Assembly: GCF_023520795.1 (NCBI RefSeq)
Contig: NZ_CP046605.1
Span: 1,595,438-1,659,437 of the forward strand
Source of the DNA: Corynebacterium accolens
GTDB lineage: Bacteria; Actinomycetota; Actinomycetes; Mycobacteriales; Mycobacteriaceae
DNA length: 64,000 nucleotides
Direction: 5' to 3'
The translations under genes and the position numbers were made by a program. The notes under the pieces were generated by a model. That model saw nothing but the letters and a program-made list of their open reading frames with translations. It had not been told where the DNA came from and made no database searches. Numbering within the stretch: position 1 is the stretch's first letter; every line of letters starts with the position of its first letter. This document shows, in pieces, positions 1 to 9,465 of the stretch.

Positions 1-1772
1 TGAAGCTGCGCCCGCAGGAGTCCTCGCTGCGTACCAGCCGCTTCCCCACGGTCAACCAGATTGCCGGTCCCATTCTCATCGTGGTGACCATCGCTTCCTT
101 TGCCTATGCCTCGCGCCATGGGCTGCACGGAACGCCGGAGAACTACTACTCCACGTGGTCGCGCGCCTGGGAGCTGACCCTCGGCGCGGTACTTGCTATT
201 TACGGCTCCGCCTGGAAGATTCCGGCCCGTTTTTATGACCTATTTACCGGCCTCGGCCTTTTCATGTTGGTCTTTACCGGCGCCATCATCGCAGAGACCA
301 CCGCCTATCCAGGTCCGCTATCGCTATTGCCTCTGGGCGGCGCCGTGCTCATCATCTTGGGCGGTGGCGGCAAGATCTCCAAGGCCATGGCTTCTGGAAA
401 GGCGCGTTGGCTAGGCGATGTCGCCTATCCGCTATACCTCTGGCACTGGCCGCTGCTCATTTTGTCCACCTCGTACTTGGGTCAGCAGACCCCGTCGTGG
501 TGGCTGGGCATCATTATCATTGCCATCTCCCTGCTGCTTGCCGATGCCACGCACCGCTTCATCGAGCGCCCCTTGCGCCAGCACCGCAAGCGCCCCTTGG
601 CAGAGGACCTTCCAGCCCACAAGGCAATCTCCGGCCTGTCCACCCGTGCCGGGGCCGGTCGGGCCATCGGCGGTGTCGTGGTCGCCAGCTGTGTCACCGC
701 ACTGCTTCTCATTCAGCCGCTGTGGCTGCGCACGCTGAATATCGCCGATGCGGAGATTCTCAACCCCAAGCAATATCCGGGCGCCACCACGTTCATTAAT
801 GACATCACTCCACCAGATGGCGTAGAGATCAAACCTGATCCCATCGTGGCCGGGGGCATCCAGCCGCCGGTCGCCGCAAACTGGTGCTTTGTTCCCGATA
901 GCCAGCCCGCCGATTTCTTCTTTGAAACGCGCAGGGACGGCAAGACGCCGTGCATTTTCGGCGATACCAATTCCGAAAAAGAAGTCTATTTGGTGGGAGG
1001 ATCCCACGCGGAGCAATACTCCTCCGCCCTCGACCACTTGGGCCGCGAGATGGGCTTTAAGCTCGTCCCCCTCCTGCGCCAAGGCTGCCCAATCGAGCTT
1101 GGCGATGACGTCACGGTCAGCCCCGAGTGCGCCGAGTGGGGCGAGCTGGTCATGGACCGCATTGCCGAGGCCCACCCAGCGCTGGTTATTTCCAATACCA
1201 CCCGCCCGCAAAACGAATATGGGCATGGCCCCGATGCGGTGCCCGCCGGTTACCAAGCCTTCTGGGAAGAACTATCCAAGCGCGATATCCCCTTCCTGGG
1301 CTTCCGCGATAACCCGTGGGGATTCGATGAAGACGGGGAGCCGCGCGAATTCGATGAGTGCTACGTAGCCAACGAGGATGCTGTGGGCTGTGGCATGCGA
1401 TTCGAGCAGGTCTACCAACCTTATGATCCAGGTGCTGTAGTCCTATCGCAGTATGAGAACATGCTGTCCCTCGATACCGCGCCGTGGTTCTGCGACGCCA
1501 ATGGCGATTGCCCGGTGGTCATTGGCAACACCATGGTCTACCGCGATATGCACCACATCACCAATGCCTTCGCGGATTCCGCGATACCGATGATCCGAGA
1601 AGCCCTTACGCCCTTCTTGAACGGCGAAAAGGTCCAGCAAGAGGCGCCAGAAATCTCCCCCGAAGAGGCGGAGGCAGCGTTAGAGGAATCGCCGGCTGCC
1701 CCCACCACCGGTGGCACGCGGCGCGCCAACCCAGTGCCGTATCCCAATACCCCGGAAAACGATCCGGTGTAA
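1..1772 (+). CDS. membrane O-acyltransferase with SGNH domain (5' end outside window)
   Basis: The reading frame is open from base 3 with no start in view, so the gene begins upstream. The visible N-terminal part is a run of hydrophobic helices ending in YPLYLWHWPLL (bases about 429-460), a signature of the acyltransferase-3 (OafA/YrhL) family. After a last membrane helix near base 700 comes an extracytoplasmic SGNH-hydrolase-like domain with GGSH near base 996 and DMHHIT near 1547, carrying the nucleophile serine and the Asp/His pair. Such proteins move acyl groups across the membrane onto surface glycans; the acceptor cannot be told here. The C-terminus is acidic and low-complexity. It ends against a bidirectional terminator shared with convergent ffh. 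Confidence 0.85.
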   Translation, partial: KLRPQESSLRTSRFPTVNQIAGPILIVVTIASFAYASRHGLHGTPENYYSTWSRAWELTLGAVLAIYGSAWKIPARFYDLFTGLGLFMLVFTGAIIAETTAYPGPLSLLPLGGAVLIILGGGGKISKAMASGKARWLGDVAYPLYLWHWPLLILSTSYLGQQTPSWWLGIIIIAISLLLADATHRFIERPLRQHRKRPLAEDLPAHKAISGLSTRAGAGRAIGGVVVASCVTALLLIQPLWLRTLNIADAEILNPKQYPGATTFINDITPPDGVEIKPDPIVAGGIQPPVAANWCFVPDSQPADFFFETRRDGKTPCIFGDTNSEKEVYLVGGSHAEQYSSALDHLGREMGFKLVPLLRQGCPIELGDDVTVSPECAEWGELVMDRIAEAHPALVISNTTRPQNEYGHGPDAVPAGYQAFWEELSKRDIPFLGFRDNPWGFDEDGEPREFDECYVANEDAVGCGMRFEQVYQPYDPGAVVLSQYENMLSLDTAPWFCDANGDCPVVIGNTMVYRDMHHITNAFADSAIPMIREALTPFLNGEKVQQEAPEISPEEAEAALEESPAAPTTGGTRRANPVPYPNTPENDPV

Positions 1773-1797
1773 ACGCTCCCCCGCGATGGCACGCACA

Positions 1798-1840
1798 AAG
1801 GTGGCCCATTACCTGCGAAGTAATGGGCCACCTTTTATTT
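1798..1840. terminator. bidirectional intrinsic terminator
   Basis: A perfect 15-bp inverted repeat (1798-1812 with 1820-1834) is separated by 7 nt. It has a T-rich run on the + side and an A run on the other side, so it can end both the acyltransferase and ffh transcripts. Confidence 0.9.
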
Positions 1841-1854
1841 ATGACTCTGCGCGG

Positions 1855-3495
1855 CTACTTCTTGCCCTTGCCAAAGTTGAGGTTATCGAGGTCGATATTC
1901 TCCATGCCTTTCGGCATCTTGGGCATGCCGGGGATCTTTCCACCGCCAAGGCCACCGGCACCGCCGGCACCACCCATCTGCTGCTGCAGCTGCTGTAGCT
2001 CTTCCATCGATGGCATACCGCCGCCCATGCCCGGCATACCGCCCGGCATCTTGGGGCCGCGGTTGCCACCGCCGCCCTTGCCCTTCTTGCGCTTGCCGTT
2101 TTTGCCCTTGCGGCCCTTGGGCTTCTTCTTGGTGGCAGAGCGACCGCCACCGCCCATGCCAAATTGGCCGGCCATCTTGGACATCATCTTCTTGGCCTGG
2201 TTGAAGCGCTCGATGAGCTGGTTGACCTCGGACACGCTCACACCGGAACCATTGGCGATGCGCTTGCGGCGCGACGCGTTCAAAATCTTGGGATTCTCGC
2301 GTTCTTCTGGAGTCATACCGCGGATGATCGCCTGGATGCGGTCCAGCTGCTTTTCATCCACCATCGCGGCCATCTCATTCATCTGCTTGCCGCCAGGCAT
2401 CATCTTCAGCAGGTTGCCAATCGGACCCATCTTGCGGATCATGAGCATCTGATCAAGGAAGTCATTCAGCGTCAGCTCGCCAGAGCCCAGCTTAGAGGCT
2501 GCTTCCTCGGCCTTCTGGTGATCCAAGGTGGCTTCCGCCTGCTCAATCAGGGAGAGCAGGTCACCCATGCCCAGGATGCGGCTGGACATGCGCTCTGGGT
2601 GGAAGACATCGAAATCATCGAGCTTCTCACCGGTAGAGGCATACAAAATCGGTTTGCCGGTCACCTCACGAATGGACAGCGCTGCACCACCGCGGGCGTC
2701 ACCATCCAGCTTCGTGAGAACCACGCCGGTAAAGTCCACGCCATCGCGGAAGGCCTCCGCCGTTTGCACGGCGTCCTGACCAATCATGGAGTCGATGACG
2801 AAGAGGACTTCATCCGGGTTGACGGCATCGCGGATATTGCGCGCCTGCGTCATCAGGGTTTCATCGATGCCCAGCCGGCCGGCGGTATCGATGATGACCA
2901 CATCGTGCTGCTTCTGCTTTGCCTCAGCAATACCGCGCTTGGCGACGTCCACCGGGTCCCCGTGCGAGGTACCCATCTCGTGGTCATTGGAATCCAGGGA
3001 GGTACCTGGGTCCGGGGCGAAGGTCGGGACCTCCGCGCGCTCGCCGACGATCTGCAGCTGCTGCACAGCGCCTGGGCGCTGCAAGTCACAGGCCACGAGC
3101 ATGGGGGTGTGCCCCTGCTTCGTGAGGTGCTTGGCCAATTTACCGGCCAGGGTGGTTTTACCAGCACCCTGCAGACCGGCCAGCATGATGACGGTCGGAG
3201 GATTCTTGGCCAGGTTCAACCGGCGGGTTTCGCCGCCAAGGATCTCAATGAGTTCCTCATTGACGATCTTGACCACCTGTTGGGCGGGGTTGAGCGCCTC
3301 AGAGACTTCCGCGCCGCGGGCGCGTTCCTTGATGCGCTTGATAAACCCGCGCACCACCGTCAGAGAAACGTCAGCTTCCAGCAATGCCAATCGAATCTCA
3401 CGAGTCGTGGCGTTGATATCCGCCTCAGTTAATTTGCCCTTGCCGCGCAGGCCCGCCAGGGCTGACTGTAGGCGGTCTGATAGTGAGTCAAACAC
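1855..3495 (-). CDS. ffh: signal recognition particle GTPase Ffh
   Basis: SRP54 subunit of the signal recognition particle. It binds 4.5S RNA and signal peptides and docks to FtsY for co-translational membrane targeting. The N domain covers about residues 1-90. The G domain has the P-loop GLQGAGKTT (107-115), DTAGR (203-207) and TKLDGDARGG (261-270). The methionine-rich M domain covers about 315-440. The last 95 residues are a Lys/Gly/Met-rich tail, long for the family. Within the G domain near 160-180 a short insertion (DPGTSLDSNDHEMGTSHGDP) is longer than the usual linker. Start is GTG with AGGGAG upstream. The gene lies 51 bp downstream of glnD, as in other corynebacteria and mycobacteria. 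Confidence 0.96.
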   Translation of the reverse strand: MFDSLSDRLQSALAGLRGKGKLTEADINATTREIRLALLEADVSLTVVRGFIKRIKERARGAEVSEALNPAQQVVKIVNEELIEILGGETRRLNLAKNPPTVIMLAGLQGAGKTTLAGKLAKHLTKQGHTPMLVACDLQRPGAVQQLQIVGERAEVPTFAPDPGTSLDSNDHEMGTSHGDPVDVAKRGIAEAKQKQHDVVIIDTAGRLGIDETLMTQARNIRDAVNPDEVLFVIDSMIGQDAVQTAEAFRDGVDFTGVVLTKLDGDARGGAALSIREVTGKPILYASTGEKLDDFDVFHPERMSSRILGMGDLLSLIEQAEATLDHQKAEEAASKLGSGELTLNDFLDQMLMIRKMGPIGNLLKMMPGGKQMNEMAAMVDEKQLDRIQAIIRGMTPEERENPKILNASRRKRIANGSGVSVSEVNQLIERFNQAKKMMSKMAGQFGMGGGGRSATKKKPKGRKGKNGKRKKGKGGGGNRGPKMPGGMPGMGGGMPSMEELQQLQQQMGGAGGAGGLGGGKIPGMPKMPKGMENIDLDNLNFGKGKK

Positions 3496-3515
3496 TACGG
3501 ATGCGCTCCCTTAAA

Positions 3516-3529
3516 TTAGATCGATCTAA
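3516..3529. promoter_or_regulatory. 14-bp perfect palindrome upstream of ffh
   Basis: TTAGATCGATCTAA is a perfect palindrome in the 51-bp glnD-ffh gap, about 20 bp before the ffh start codon and just ahead of its Shine-Dalgarno. The surrounding bases are unusually AT-rich. It could be an operator or part of a promoter for ffh; no known factor is assigned. Confidence 0.45.
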
Positions 3530-3546
3530 AGTTCAATTATTCAATC

Positions 3547-5679
3547 TTAGTCCCTAGCCAGGGCCCTGGTCACATTCCCCACCACCTGGGCGCGAGAAAC
3601 CGAAGCGCCAAAGAAAACGTGCACAATCATCGTGGCACCCAGGATCTCATGGCGCAGCCACATAAACTCCGGCAATGACTCCACCAAATAACCCAATGCA
3701 CCTATTCTCTCCACGGTGCGAATCTCTAAGATTCCGCCCACGTTAAACGCCGCCGTCGTGGGCTCACCTACGATATCGGGAAGCTCTGTGTACGTACGCG
3801 AATTATAGGACTGGATAAACCTATCCGGTTCCGCGGCCTCTGTGAGCGTCTTTTGCACGGTACGGATGACAAACTCCGCCTGATAGCTACCAGCATCACC
3901 TTGTACGAAATTGGCCCGCACAATCGTCCACCCCAAGGCGGAAATCAGCGCAAAAATGCGCTTAAACTCTGCCTTATTGGCGCCGGACCAAGTCACTGTG
4001 ACCACTTCCTCCTGCCAATCAACCGCAAGCCCTACTCCATGCTCGTCCTGCGGAACGCGAACTAAAGGGCGGGTGACTATGCGAGGCTTATTCGCTTCCA
4101 AAGCGCGAGCGACGATAAGGGCCTGCGCCTGTGCGGTGCGAGCAGACCACACGCCAGGGCCCGTCGATAAGGCATCCGCCTTGGATAAGGTCGCAAGCAG
4201 CGAAATGGTCAATTGGTCATAATGGCAGGCGTTTAATAGGGCATCGCGCGCGGCATCCGAGCGCGGATCCATCGTCGCCGCCAATCGCGCCAGGCTCGTA
4301 TGCTCTGCCACCACGGTTTGCACGCGAGATATATCTGCAAGATTAAACCGCATGCGCGCGGCCTGCCGCGCCACCAGCTCTGCCCCTACCTGCTCGTGCG
4401 GGCGGTCATGGCCCTTGCCCAAATCGTGGTACAACGCAGCCAAGAGGAGGAGATCTGGGCGGGCCACCGAGGTCCGCACCTCAGCGCAGCGCGTGACGGT
4501 GGCGACGAGGTGGTAGTCCACTGAATGCATGTGGCTGCGTTCTCTGGGCAGTAATCCGCGCACATGGCCCCATTCGGGGACTAAACGCTCCCACAGCCCA
4601 TAGCGATCCAATTCTGCAATCACCCGTGGGGTATGGGCCGGCGAGGACAAGATGGCGAAAAAGTCATCGACGGCCGCCCGCGGCCATCGCTCCGGCAGGG
4701 GCGGCAGCTCTTGCAGTGCTCGCCACGTCGCCGCCGAGACGGAATAGCCCGTCCGCGCCGCGGCCGCCGCAACGCGGGTCAATAACCATGGATCTTCACA
4801 ATTGGGTGTGCGGGCCAGGGAGATAACGGCGCCATCGGCCACGACGTCCACGTCGAGGGGACGTCGCACGCGGTCTCGCCCCTGCGCCGGACCAGCGCTG
4901 CGGCTACCCAAAACGCCGCGGGCTGTGGCCAAGCTACGCTCTACCGCCTCGTCGACCGCAGAGGCCGCAGTAACCAACGCCGCGGTGAGCTCATAGCGGC
5001 TGCTAAAGCCCAATTCATCAGCAACATCTGCGGCAAAGTCCGGATCCAAAATATCGCGGTGGCGGCGAGCCTTGACGTGCAGCAGGGTCCGGGCATCGAG
5101 TAGCAGCCGCCGCTCTTCCTCCAGCGCGGGCAGATCACATAGGTTGCCCAGGGCTAAAGCGCGCAGGAGCTGAATATCGCGCAATCCCCCACGCCCGTTT
5201 TTTAAGTCTGGGTTGGTCATGGTGGCGACGGCGCCGGAGCGGTTCCACCGGGCAATGGCGATATCCACGAAGCTATCAAAGCCCCGCTGCAGCTGCCGCC
5301 GCCACGCGTGCAGGAGGCGCTGACGGGCGTCATCGACAAGCGGCTTATCGCCTGCGATATACGTCAGATCCAATTGAGCGAAGCCAGCCGAGGCATCCTG
5401 CAGGGCAATCTCCGCGCACTCCTGCGGGGTACGCAGGGCAAAGTCCAACCGATACTTGGCATCCCACACCGGGTACCACAATTTTTCTACCTGGCTGGGG
5501 TCTGGCTCGTGGTCCTCCGGGAAAATCAGGATGACATCAATATCGGAATAGGGAGTCATCTCCTGCCGGGCCACAGAGCCGGTTGCTGCTAGCGCCGTGT
5601 GCGGCGGCAGGTCCAAACCCTGGAGTATGCGCACCGCCGCTGCATAAGCCTCGCTGCGAAGAGCGGATGCTGCCACCAT
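3547..5679 (-). CDS. glnD: [protein-PII] nucleotidyltransferase GlnD
   Basis: Senses glutamine and modifies or demodifies PII; in Corynebacterium the modification is adenylylation. The nucleotidyltransferase motif GSVARQ (34-39) with SDID (45-48) gives the metal-binding aspartates. An HD-type hydrolase motif HDLGKG lies near residue 418, and two ACT domains fill roughly 560-710. Length 710 is close to the short actinobacterial form and well below the about 890 of enterobacteria. It begins 6 bp after the glnK stop and has no clear Shine-Dalgarno, suggesting translational coupling. GlnK, GlnD and Ffh form one transcription unit. Confidence 0.95.
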   Translation of the reverse strand: MVAASALRSEAYAAAVRILQGLDLPPHTALAATGSVARQEMTPYSDIDVILIFPEDHEPDPSQVEKLWYPVWDAKYRLDFALRTPQECAEIALQDASAGFAQLDLTYIAGDKPLVDDARQRLLHAWRRQLQRGFDSFVDIAIARWNRSGAVATMTNPDLKNGRGGLRDIQLLRALALGNLCDLPALEEERRLLLDARTLLHVKARRHRDILDPDFAADVADELGFSSRYELTAALVTAASAVDEAVERSLATARGVLGSRSAGPAQGRDRVRRPLDVDVVADGAVISLARTPNCEDPWLLTRVAAAAARTGYSVSAATWRALQELPPLPERWPRAAVDDFFAILSSPAHTPRVIAELDRYGLWERLVPEWGHVRGLLPRERSHMHSVDYHLVATVTRCAEVRTSVARPDLLLLAALYHDLGKGHDRPHEQVGAELVARQAARMRFNLADISRVQTVVAEHTSLARLAATMDPRSDAARDALLNACHYDQLTISLLATLSKADALSTGPGVWSARTAQAQALIVARALEANKPRIVTRPLVRVPQDEHGVGLAVDWQEEVVTVTWSGANKAEFKRIFALISALGWTIVRANFVQGDAGSYQAEFVIRTVQKTLTEAAEPDRFIQSYNSRTYTELPDIVGEPTTAAFNVGGILEIRTVERIGALGYLVESLPEFMWLRHEILGATMIVHVFFGASVSRAQVVGNVTRALARD

Positions 5680-5685
5680 GTGTGC

Positions 5686-6024
<339 letters not shown>

Positions 6025-6182
6025 TTAATCCTCCTGAAGAAAAGTAAAATTCAGCGGCCAAACCTGGCGCGGATATGCTGCGTTCCAGTCTAGCCCCGCC
6101 CAACTTCCGAATGTGCCCGAATTAAGGTGGCAATCGGCAAGTTACGGCTGGCTCCCCGCTGCGCTAAGCACTACGGCAGCGC

Positions 6183-6231
6183 AAAAGAAGCGCGGGCCGC
6201 ACCCCCTCCTTGGAGAAGGTACGCACCCGCG
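6183..6231 (-). terminator. probable terminator of the mrp operon
   Basis: A 6-bp GC stem (6191-6196 with 6226-6231) has an inner CTCC/GGAG pairing and is followed on the - strand by CTTCTTTT. It lies 20-70 bp past the mrpG stop. The stem is imperfect. Confidence 0.5.
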
Positions 6232-6254
6232 TTACTCATGAGGAAAGAATAACC

Positions 6255-6623
6255 CTAGATTTCGTCTTCATCTGCATAGACGGTCTGGATTTTCTCATTA
6301 TTGTGTTTGGCGTGCTTGACGTCAGTAACCGCAACGCCATAGATGGAACGGCCCAGGTAGAACGAGCCCACCGAGCCGATAATCCACACGCCGAAGCAGG
6401 CGATGAGGCCTTTGATAAGAAGGCCCAAAGAAAAGCCATCTTGGCCAAAATCCACCACGAGCTTGGCGACGATAATAAGCGGCACCGCCAAACCCACGGT
6501 CGGGCCCATCAGGTTGGCACGGGTCAAGGCATCCGGCGCGCGCCACAAGGAGACCACGGTTGCCACCACGAGGATGGTGGCGACAATAAGCAAGATCGAA
6601 GCAATAATCTCGTAAACAGCCAT
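6255..6623 (-). CDS. mrpG: Mrp cation/proton antiporter subunit G
   Basis: Last gene of the Mrp (Mnh) operon. The 122-aa product has three hydrophobic helices and an acidic C-terminal tail, and the sequence around SLWRAPDALTRANLMGPTVG is typical of the MnhG/PhaG family. Small subunits E, F and G are needed for assembly of the hetero-oligomeric Na+(K+)/H+ antiporter in the cytoplasmic membrane. It starts 3 bp after mrpF stops. A terminator-like stem follows the stop codon. Confidence 0.9.
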   Translation of the reverse strand: MAVYEIIASILLIVATILVVATVVSLWRAPDALTRANLMGPTVGLAVPLIIVAKLVVDFGQDGFSLGLLIKGLIACFGVWIIGSVGSFYLGRSIYGVAVTDVKHAKHNNEKIQTVYADEDEI

Positions 6624-6626
6624 GAC

Positions 6627-6917
6627 TTATCGCCGACCTTTCGAAATAATGCGTGCCATAGACAAGGTCGGCAAAATACCGGCCGCGATGGCGCCAATCA
6701 GGGCAATGTCATAGGCCAAGGGGGCATTGTTGATCATTGACCAGCCGAGGTACATGCAGATCATGCCGTAAAAGACGATGTCTGACATCACCGCGCGGGT
6801 GAGTTCATCGCGGGTGCGCAGCGCTAATAGCACCCCGCACCAAGCGGCCCCGCCCATGATGAACACGCACACTAGTACAACCCAACCGAATGGGGACAAT
6901 GTTGCAAAATCAATCAT
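6627..6917 (-). CDS. mrpF: Mrp antiporter subunit F
   Basis: A 96-aa protein with three membrane helices and the RTRDELTRAVMSDIVFYG segment between helices 1 and 2, a recognisable MnhF/MrpF signature. Its ATG overlaps the mrpE stop (ATGA), so translation is coupled. It belongs to the six-gene mrp operon and has no known activity alone. Length is normal for the family. Confidence 0.9.
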   Translation of the reverse strand: MIDFATLSPFGWVVLVCVFIMGGAAWCGVLLALRTRDELTRAVMSDIVFYGMICMYLGWSMINNAPLAYDIALIGAIAAGILPTLSMARIISKGRR

Positions 6918-7447
6918 CGGTCGGTCTCCTTCCTGCGTTGAATTTTCCGGGCGAGGTGCTTGGGCTTTTCGACGTCCGCCTGGCTCTCCGAAAGCGGAGT
7001 GTCCTCCGCCCGCGCGAGATCCGGCGAGCGCATATAGCGGCCCAGGGTATCCAAGGGGAATTCGTAGAAAGCCTCATCAAGCTCCGTAGTATCCCCTTGC
7101 CCAGGAACGCCATAGTCGATGCTCTTAACGCGCGGTGCCAAATGCTCTTCCATATCGGCCAAGTCAGCCACAATCGCCGCAGGATCGGAACCCTGCACCG
7201 CCTGTACTAGCACGATGCGGGGCAAGCCCTTCCGCGGAGGTTCGCGGAGTCCCAAGGACAGCGTGCCAGGGGTTGCGGTAATGGAAGAGGTGAACCAGAA
7301 AATCTCCCAGGCGCTGGTAACGCGCAGTGGATACCGGATGATCACCGGGTGGTATTCGTTATCGGGCTTAAATGCTGACATCGCCAGGGTGAACCCAGCA
7401 ACGAAAATCTCCTTGATGAGCCAGAGTGCATAAGCTACGGCATGCAT
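6914..7447 (-). CDS. mrpE: Mrp antiporter subunit E
   Basis: A 177-aa MnhE/MrpE family subunit. An N-terminal hydrophobic hairpin (about 5-30) is followed by the TSAWEIFWFTSSITATPGTLSLG region, which matches the family motif before the cytosolic part. The C-terminal 70 residues are hydrophilic and charged. The stop codon of mrpD directly abuts the start (TAAATG). It is needed for full antiporter assembly in characterised systems. Confidence 0.88.
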   Translation of the reverse strand: MHAVAYALWLIKEIFVAGFTLAMSAFKPDNEYHPVIIRYPLRVTSAWEIFWFTSSITATPGTLSLGLREPPRKGLPRIVLVQAVQGSDPAAIVADLADMEEHLAPRVKSIDYGVPGQGDTTELDEAFYEFPLDTLGRYMRSPDLARAEDTPLSESQADVEKPKHLARKIQRRKETDR

Positions 7448-8989
7448 TTATCGGCCCTCCTGAATGTCATCGATATTAGGTAGTGCGGCTGAATCATCGC
7501 CCAAGATGGTGTCAGTATAAGCCGTCGTGTCCAGCAGTTGCTCGGCTGCGGTTTCCACCGCATCAATAACCACGCCGGAGAAAATGAACATGCCCAGCGA
7601 GACCAAGATGAGCGCTGCGGAAGGCGCCATCAGCTTCTTGCGGATGATGAGCTCATCTGGAACCTTGTCCGAGGGCAAATCGTGTCCCCAGAAGGCTTCG
7701 CGCCAGACGCGCAACATCGCCAAGAATGCGGCGAAGGAAGCGATGATGATGGCGGCAATCGCAATCCAGGCCCAAGCGCCGCCGTTGCGGGCGACCTCGA
7801 AAACGATCATGAGCTTGCCCCACATGCCGGAGAATGGCGGGAAGCCCACCACGGAGAAGGCACCGGCGGCAAAAATCCAGGCGATGATGGTATCGCGGCG
7901 CGCGAGGCCGGATAGCTTGGTCAAATCACCCGTGCCGTAGGTCTCTTCGATAGCACCGGATGCCAGGATCAACGAGCCAACGGTCACCATGTGGTGAATC
8001 GTGTACATGATACCGGCGGCCAGGGCGCGGCTCGGATCCTCCGAAGTAAAGGCCAGCATCACCAAGATGAACGGCATGCCGTTGAGCATCTGGTAACCCA
8101 GCACGCGGCGAATCGTCTTTTCGGTCAGACCACCAAAGGCACCGATCATCATCGAGATCAGCATGAGGACGATGATAAGGACGTTCCACCGCTGCTCAAG
8201 ATCGAAAAGCTGCACGTACAGCCGGTAGAGCATGTAGACGGCGACCTTCGTGTGCAGGCCGGAGAAAAGGCCCATCACCGCGGCCGACGTGCCTGGATAG
8301 GTACGCGGTAGCCAAGACTGCACCGGGAAGACACCGGCCTTGGCGGTAATCGCAATAAGGATAATGCCCGCGGCGACGGTGACCGGGCCGTTGCCGGCAG
8401 CGGCCCCCTGCAGGGCAGCCAGGTTAACCGAGCCGGTGACGGAATAGATATAACCGACACCAACCACCAGCAGCGTGGAGGCAAAAAGGTTAACGAGGAC
8501 GAACGCGCGTCCTGCCGCCAAGCGCGACCACGTGCCCGACATGGTGATAAGGCCGTACGACGGCAGCAGCATGACCTCAATGAACACGAAGAAGTTAAAG
8601 AGGTCAGCGGTCAGCAGCGCACCGCACACACCAGTAATAAGGATCAGGGTGAGCGACGGATAGTAACGAGATTTCGTCTCCCCGCCCACGATGGCGAACC
8701 AGTTAGCACCAAAGGCCACGATCATCGTGGTGATGATCATCAGCGCGGAGAAGGCGTCCGCAACGAGCGGAATACCCACATTGCCTACGTAGAGGCCCAC
8801 GGTATGCGCCACTACCCCATTGTTCATGGTGTAGATCAACAGTCCCAGGCCGGCGAAGACACCGACCCCGGGAATGATGAGCATGATCGCATCGCGGACG
8901 GCGCGCCACGGCGCCAGCAAGGCAAGAGCCGCGGCAATGAGCGGAATGCCCGGGAAAAGTGGAAGAAGTTGGGCTACAACATCAGCCAT
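7448..8989 (-). CDS. mrpD: Mrp antiporter subunit D
   Basis: A 513-aa polytopic protein of the proton-translocating NuoL/M/N-like family. About 14 hydrophobic helices are visible, with the conserved glutamate in NFFVFIEVMLLPSY and a lysine in ITAKAGVFPVQSWLP, which correspond to the proton-pathway residues of MrpD. It starts one base inside the mrpC stop (TAATG). The C-terminal tail is acidic. MrpD and MrpA are the two candidate ion-translocating modules of the complex. Confidence 0.93.
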   Translation of the reverse strand: MADVVAQLLPLFPGIPLIAAALALLAPWRAVRDAIMLIIPGVGVFAGLGLLIYTMNNGVVAHTVGLYVGNVGIPLVADAFSALMIITTMIVAFGANWFAIVGGETKSRYYPSLTLILITGVCGALLTADLFNFFVFIEVMLLPSYGLITMSGTWSRLAAGRAFVLVNLFASTLLVVGVGYIYSVTGSVNLAALQGAAAGNGPVTVAAGIILIAITAKAGVFPVQSWLPRTYPGTSAAVMGLFSGLHTKVAVYMLYRLYVQLFDLEQRWNVLIIVLMLISMMIGAFGGLTEKTIRRVLGYQMLNGMPFILVMLAFTSEDPSRALAAGIMYTIHHMVTVGSLILASGAIEETYGTGDLTKLSGLARRDTIIAWIFAAGAFSVVGFPPFSGMWGKLMIVFEVARNGGAWAWIAIAAIIIASFAAFLAMLRVWREAFWGHDLPSDKVPDELIIRKKLMAPSAALILVSLGMFIFSGVVIDAVETAAEQLLDTTAYTDTILGDDSAALPNIDDIQEGR

Positions 8990-9465
8990 TATTTTTCATC
9001 CTCCTTCTTCCTATTTACCCCGCGCTCAGCCACGGGAGTGTCGTGGTCTACCCGGCCAATGCGATCGAGCTCATTCGCGGATTCTTCCAAAATCGCACGG
9101 TTCTGGGCATCGCGGCCCAAGGTAGAAAATGCGTGATCGATGGTGTTGTCATCGACGGGTTCCACCACATCGGTGTCATCGTTTTTACCCATCGCGGCCA
9201 TGGTCAACAAGATGGTCGAGGTTGCCATGGAGATAACAACGGCCGTCAGAACGAATGCCTGCGGTAGCGGATCGGCCATTTGATCGTGGGGTACCTCTGA
9301 GGGAAAGGCTTCGCCTCGGTAGGAGTACACGCCAGTGGCCAACAAGGTCAGGTTGGCACCGTGGCCGAATGCCATCATGCCCAACACAATGCGGACCAAG
9401 CCGCGTTGCTGAATGAGATAGACGGCGCCACCGATGAGGATGGCGATAGTTAACGCGAGAATCAT
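8989..9465 (-). CDS. mrpC: Mrp antiporter subunit C
   Basis: A 158-aa NuoK-like subunit with three membrane helices in the first 100 residues. The central motif ANLTLLATGVY is followed by DPLPQAFVLTAVVISMAT, typical of MnhC/MrpC. The C-terminal 50 residues are a charged extension beyond the usual 110-120 aa. It overlaps both neighbours by one base (TAATG junctions), showing tight coupling. Confidence 0.92.
   Translation of the reverse strand: MILALTIAILIGGAVYLIQQRGLVRIVLGMMAFGHGANLTLLATGVYSYRGEAFPSEVPHDQMADPLPQAFVLTAVVISMATSTILLTMAAMGKNDDTDVVEPVDDNTIDHAFSTLGRDAQNRAILEESANELDRIGRVDHDTPVAERGVNRKKEDEK

Noticed and set aside
2164-3432. Long + strand open frame opposite ffh
   Set aside because: It mirrors the codon bias of ffh and its translation has no family motif. 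Similar antisense frames lie opposite gdhA (24323-25666), mrpA (9888-11069) and dnaE (53363-55678) and were left out for the same reason.
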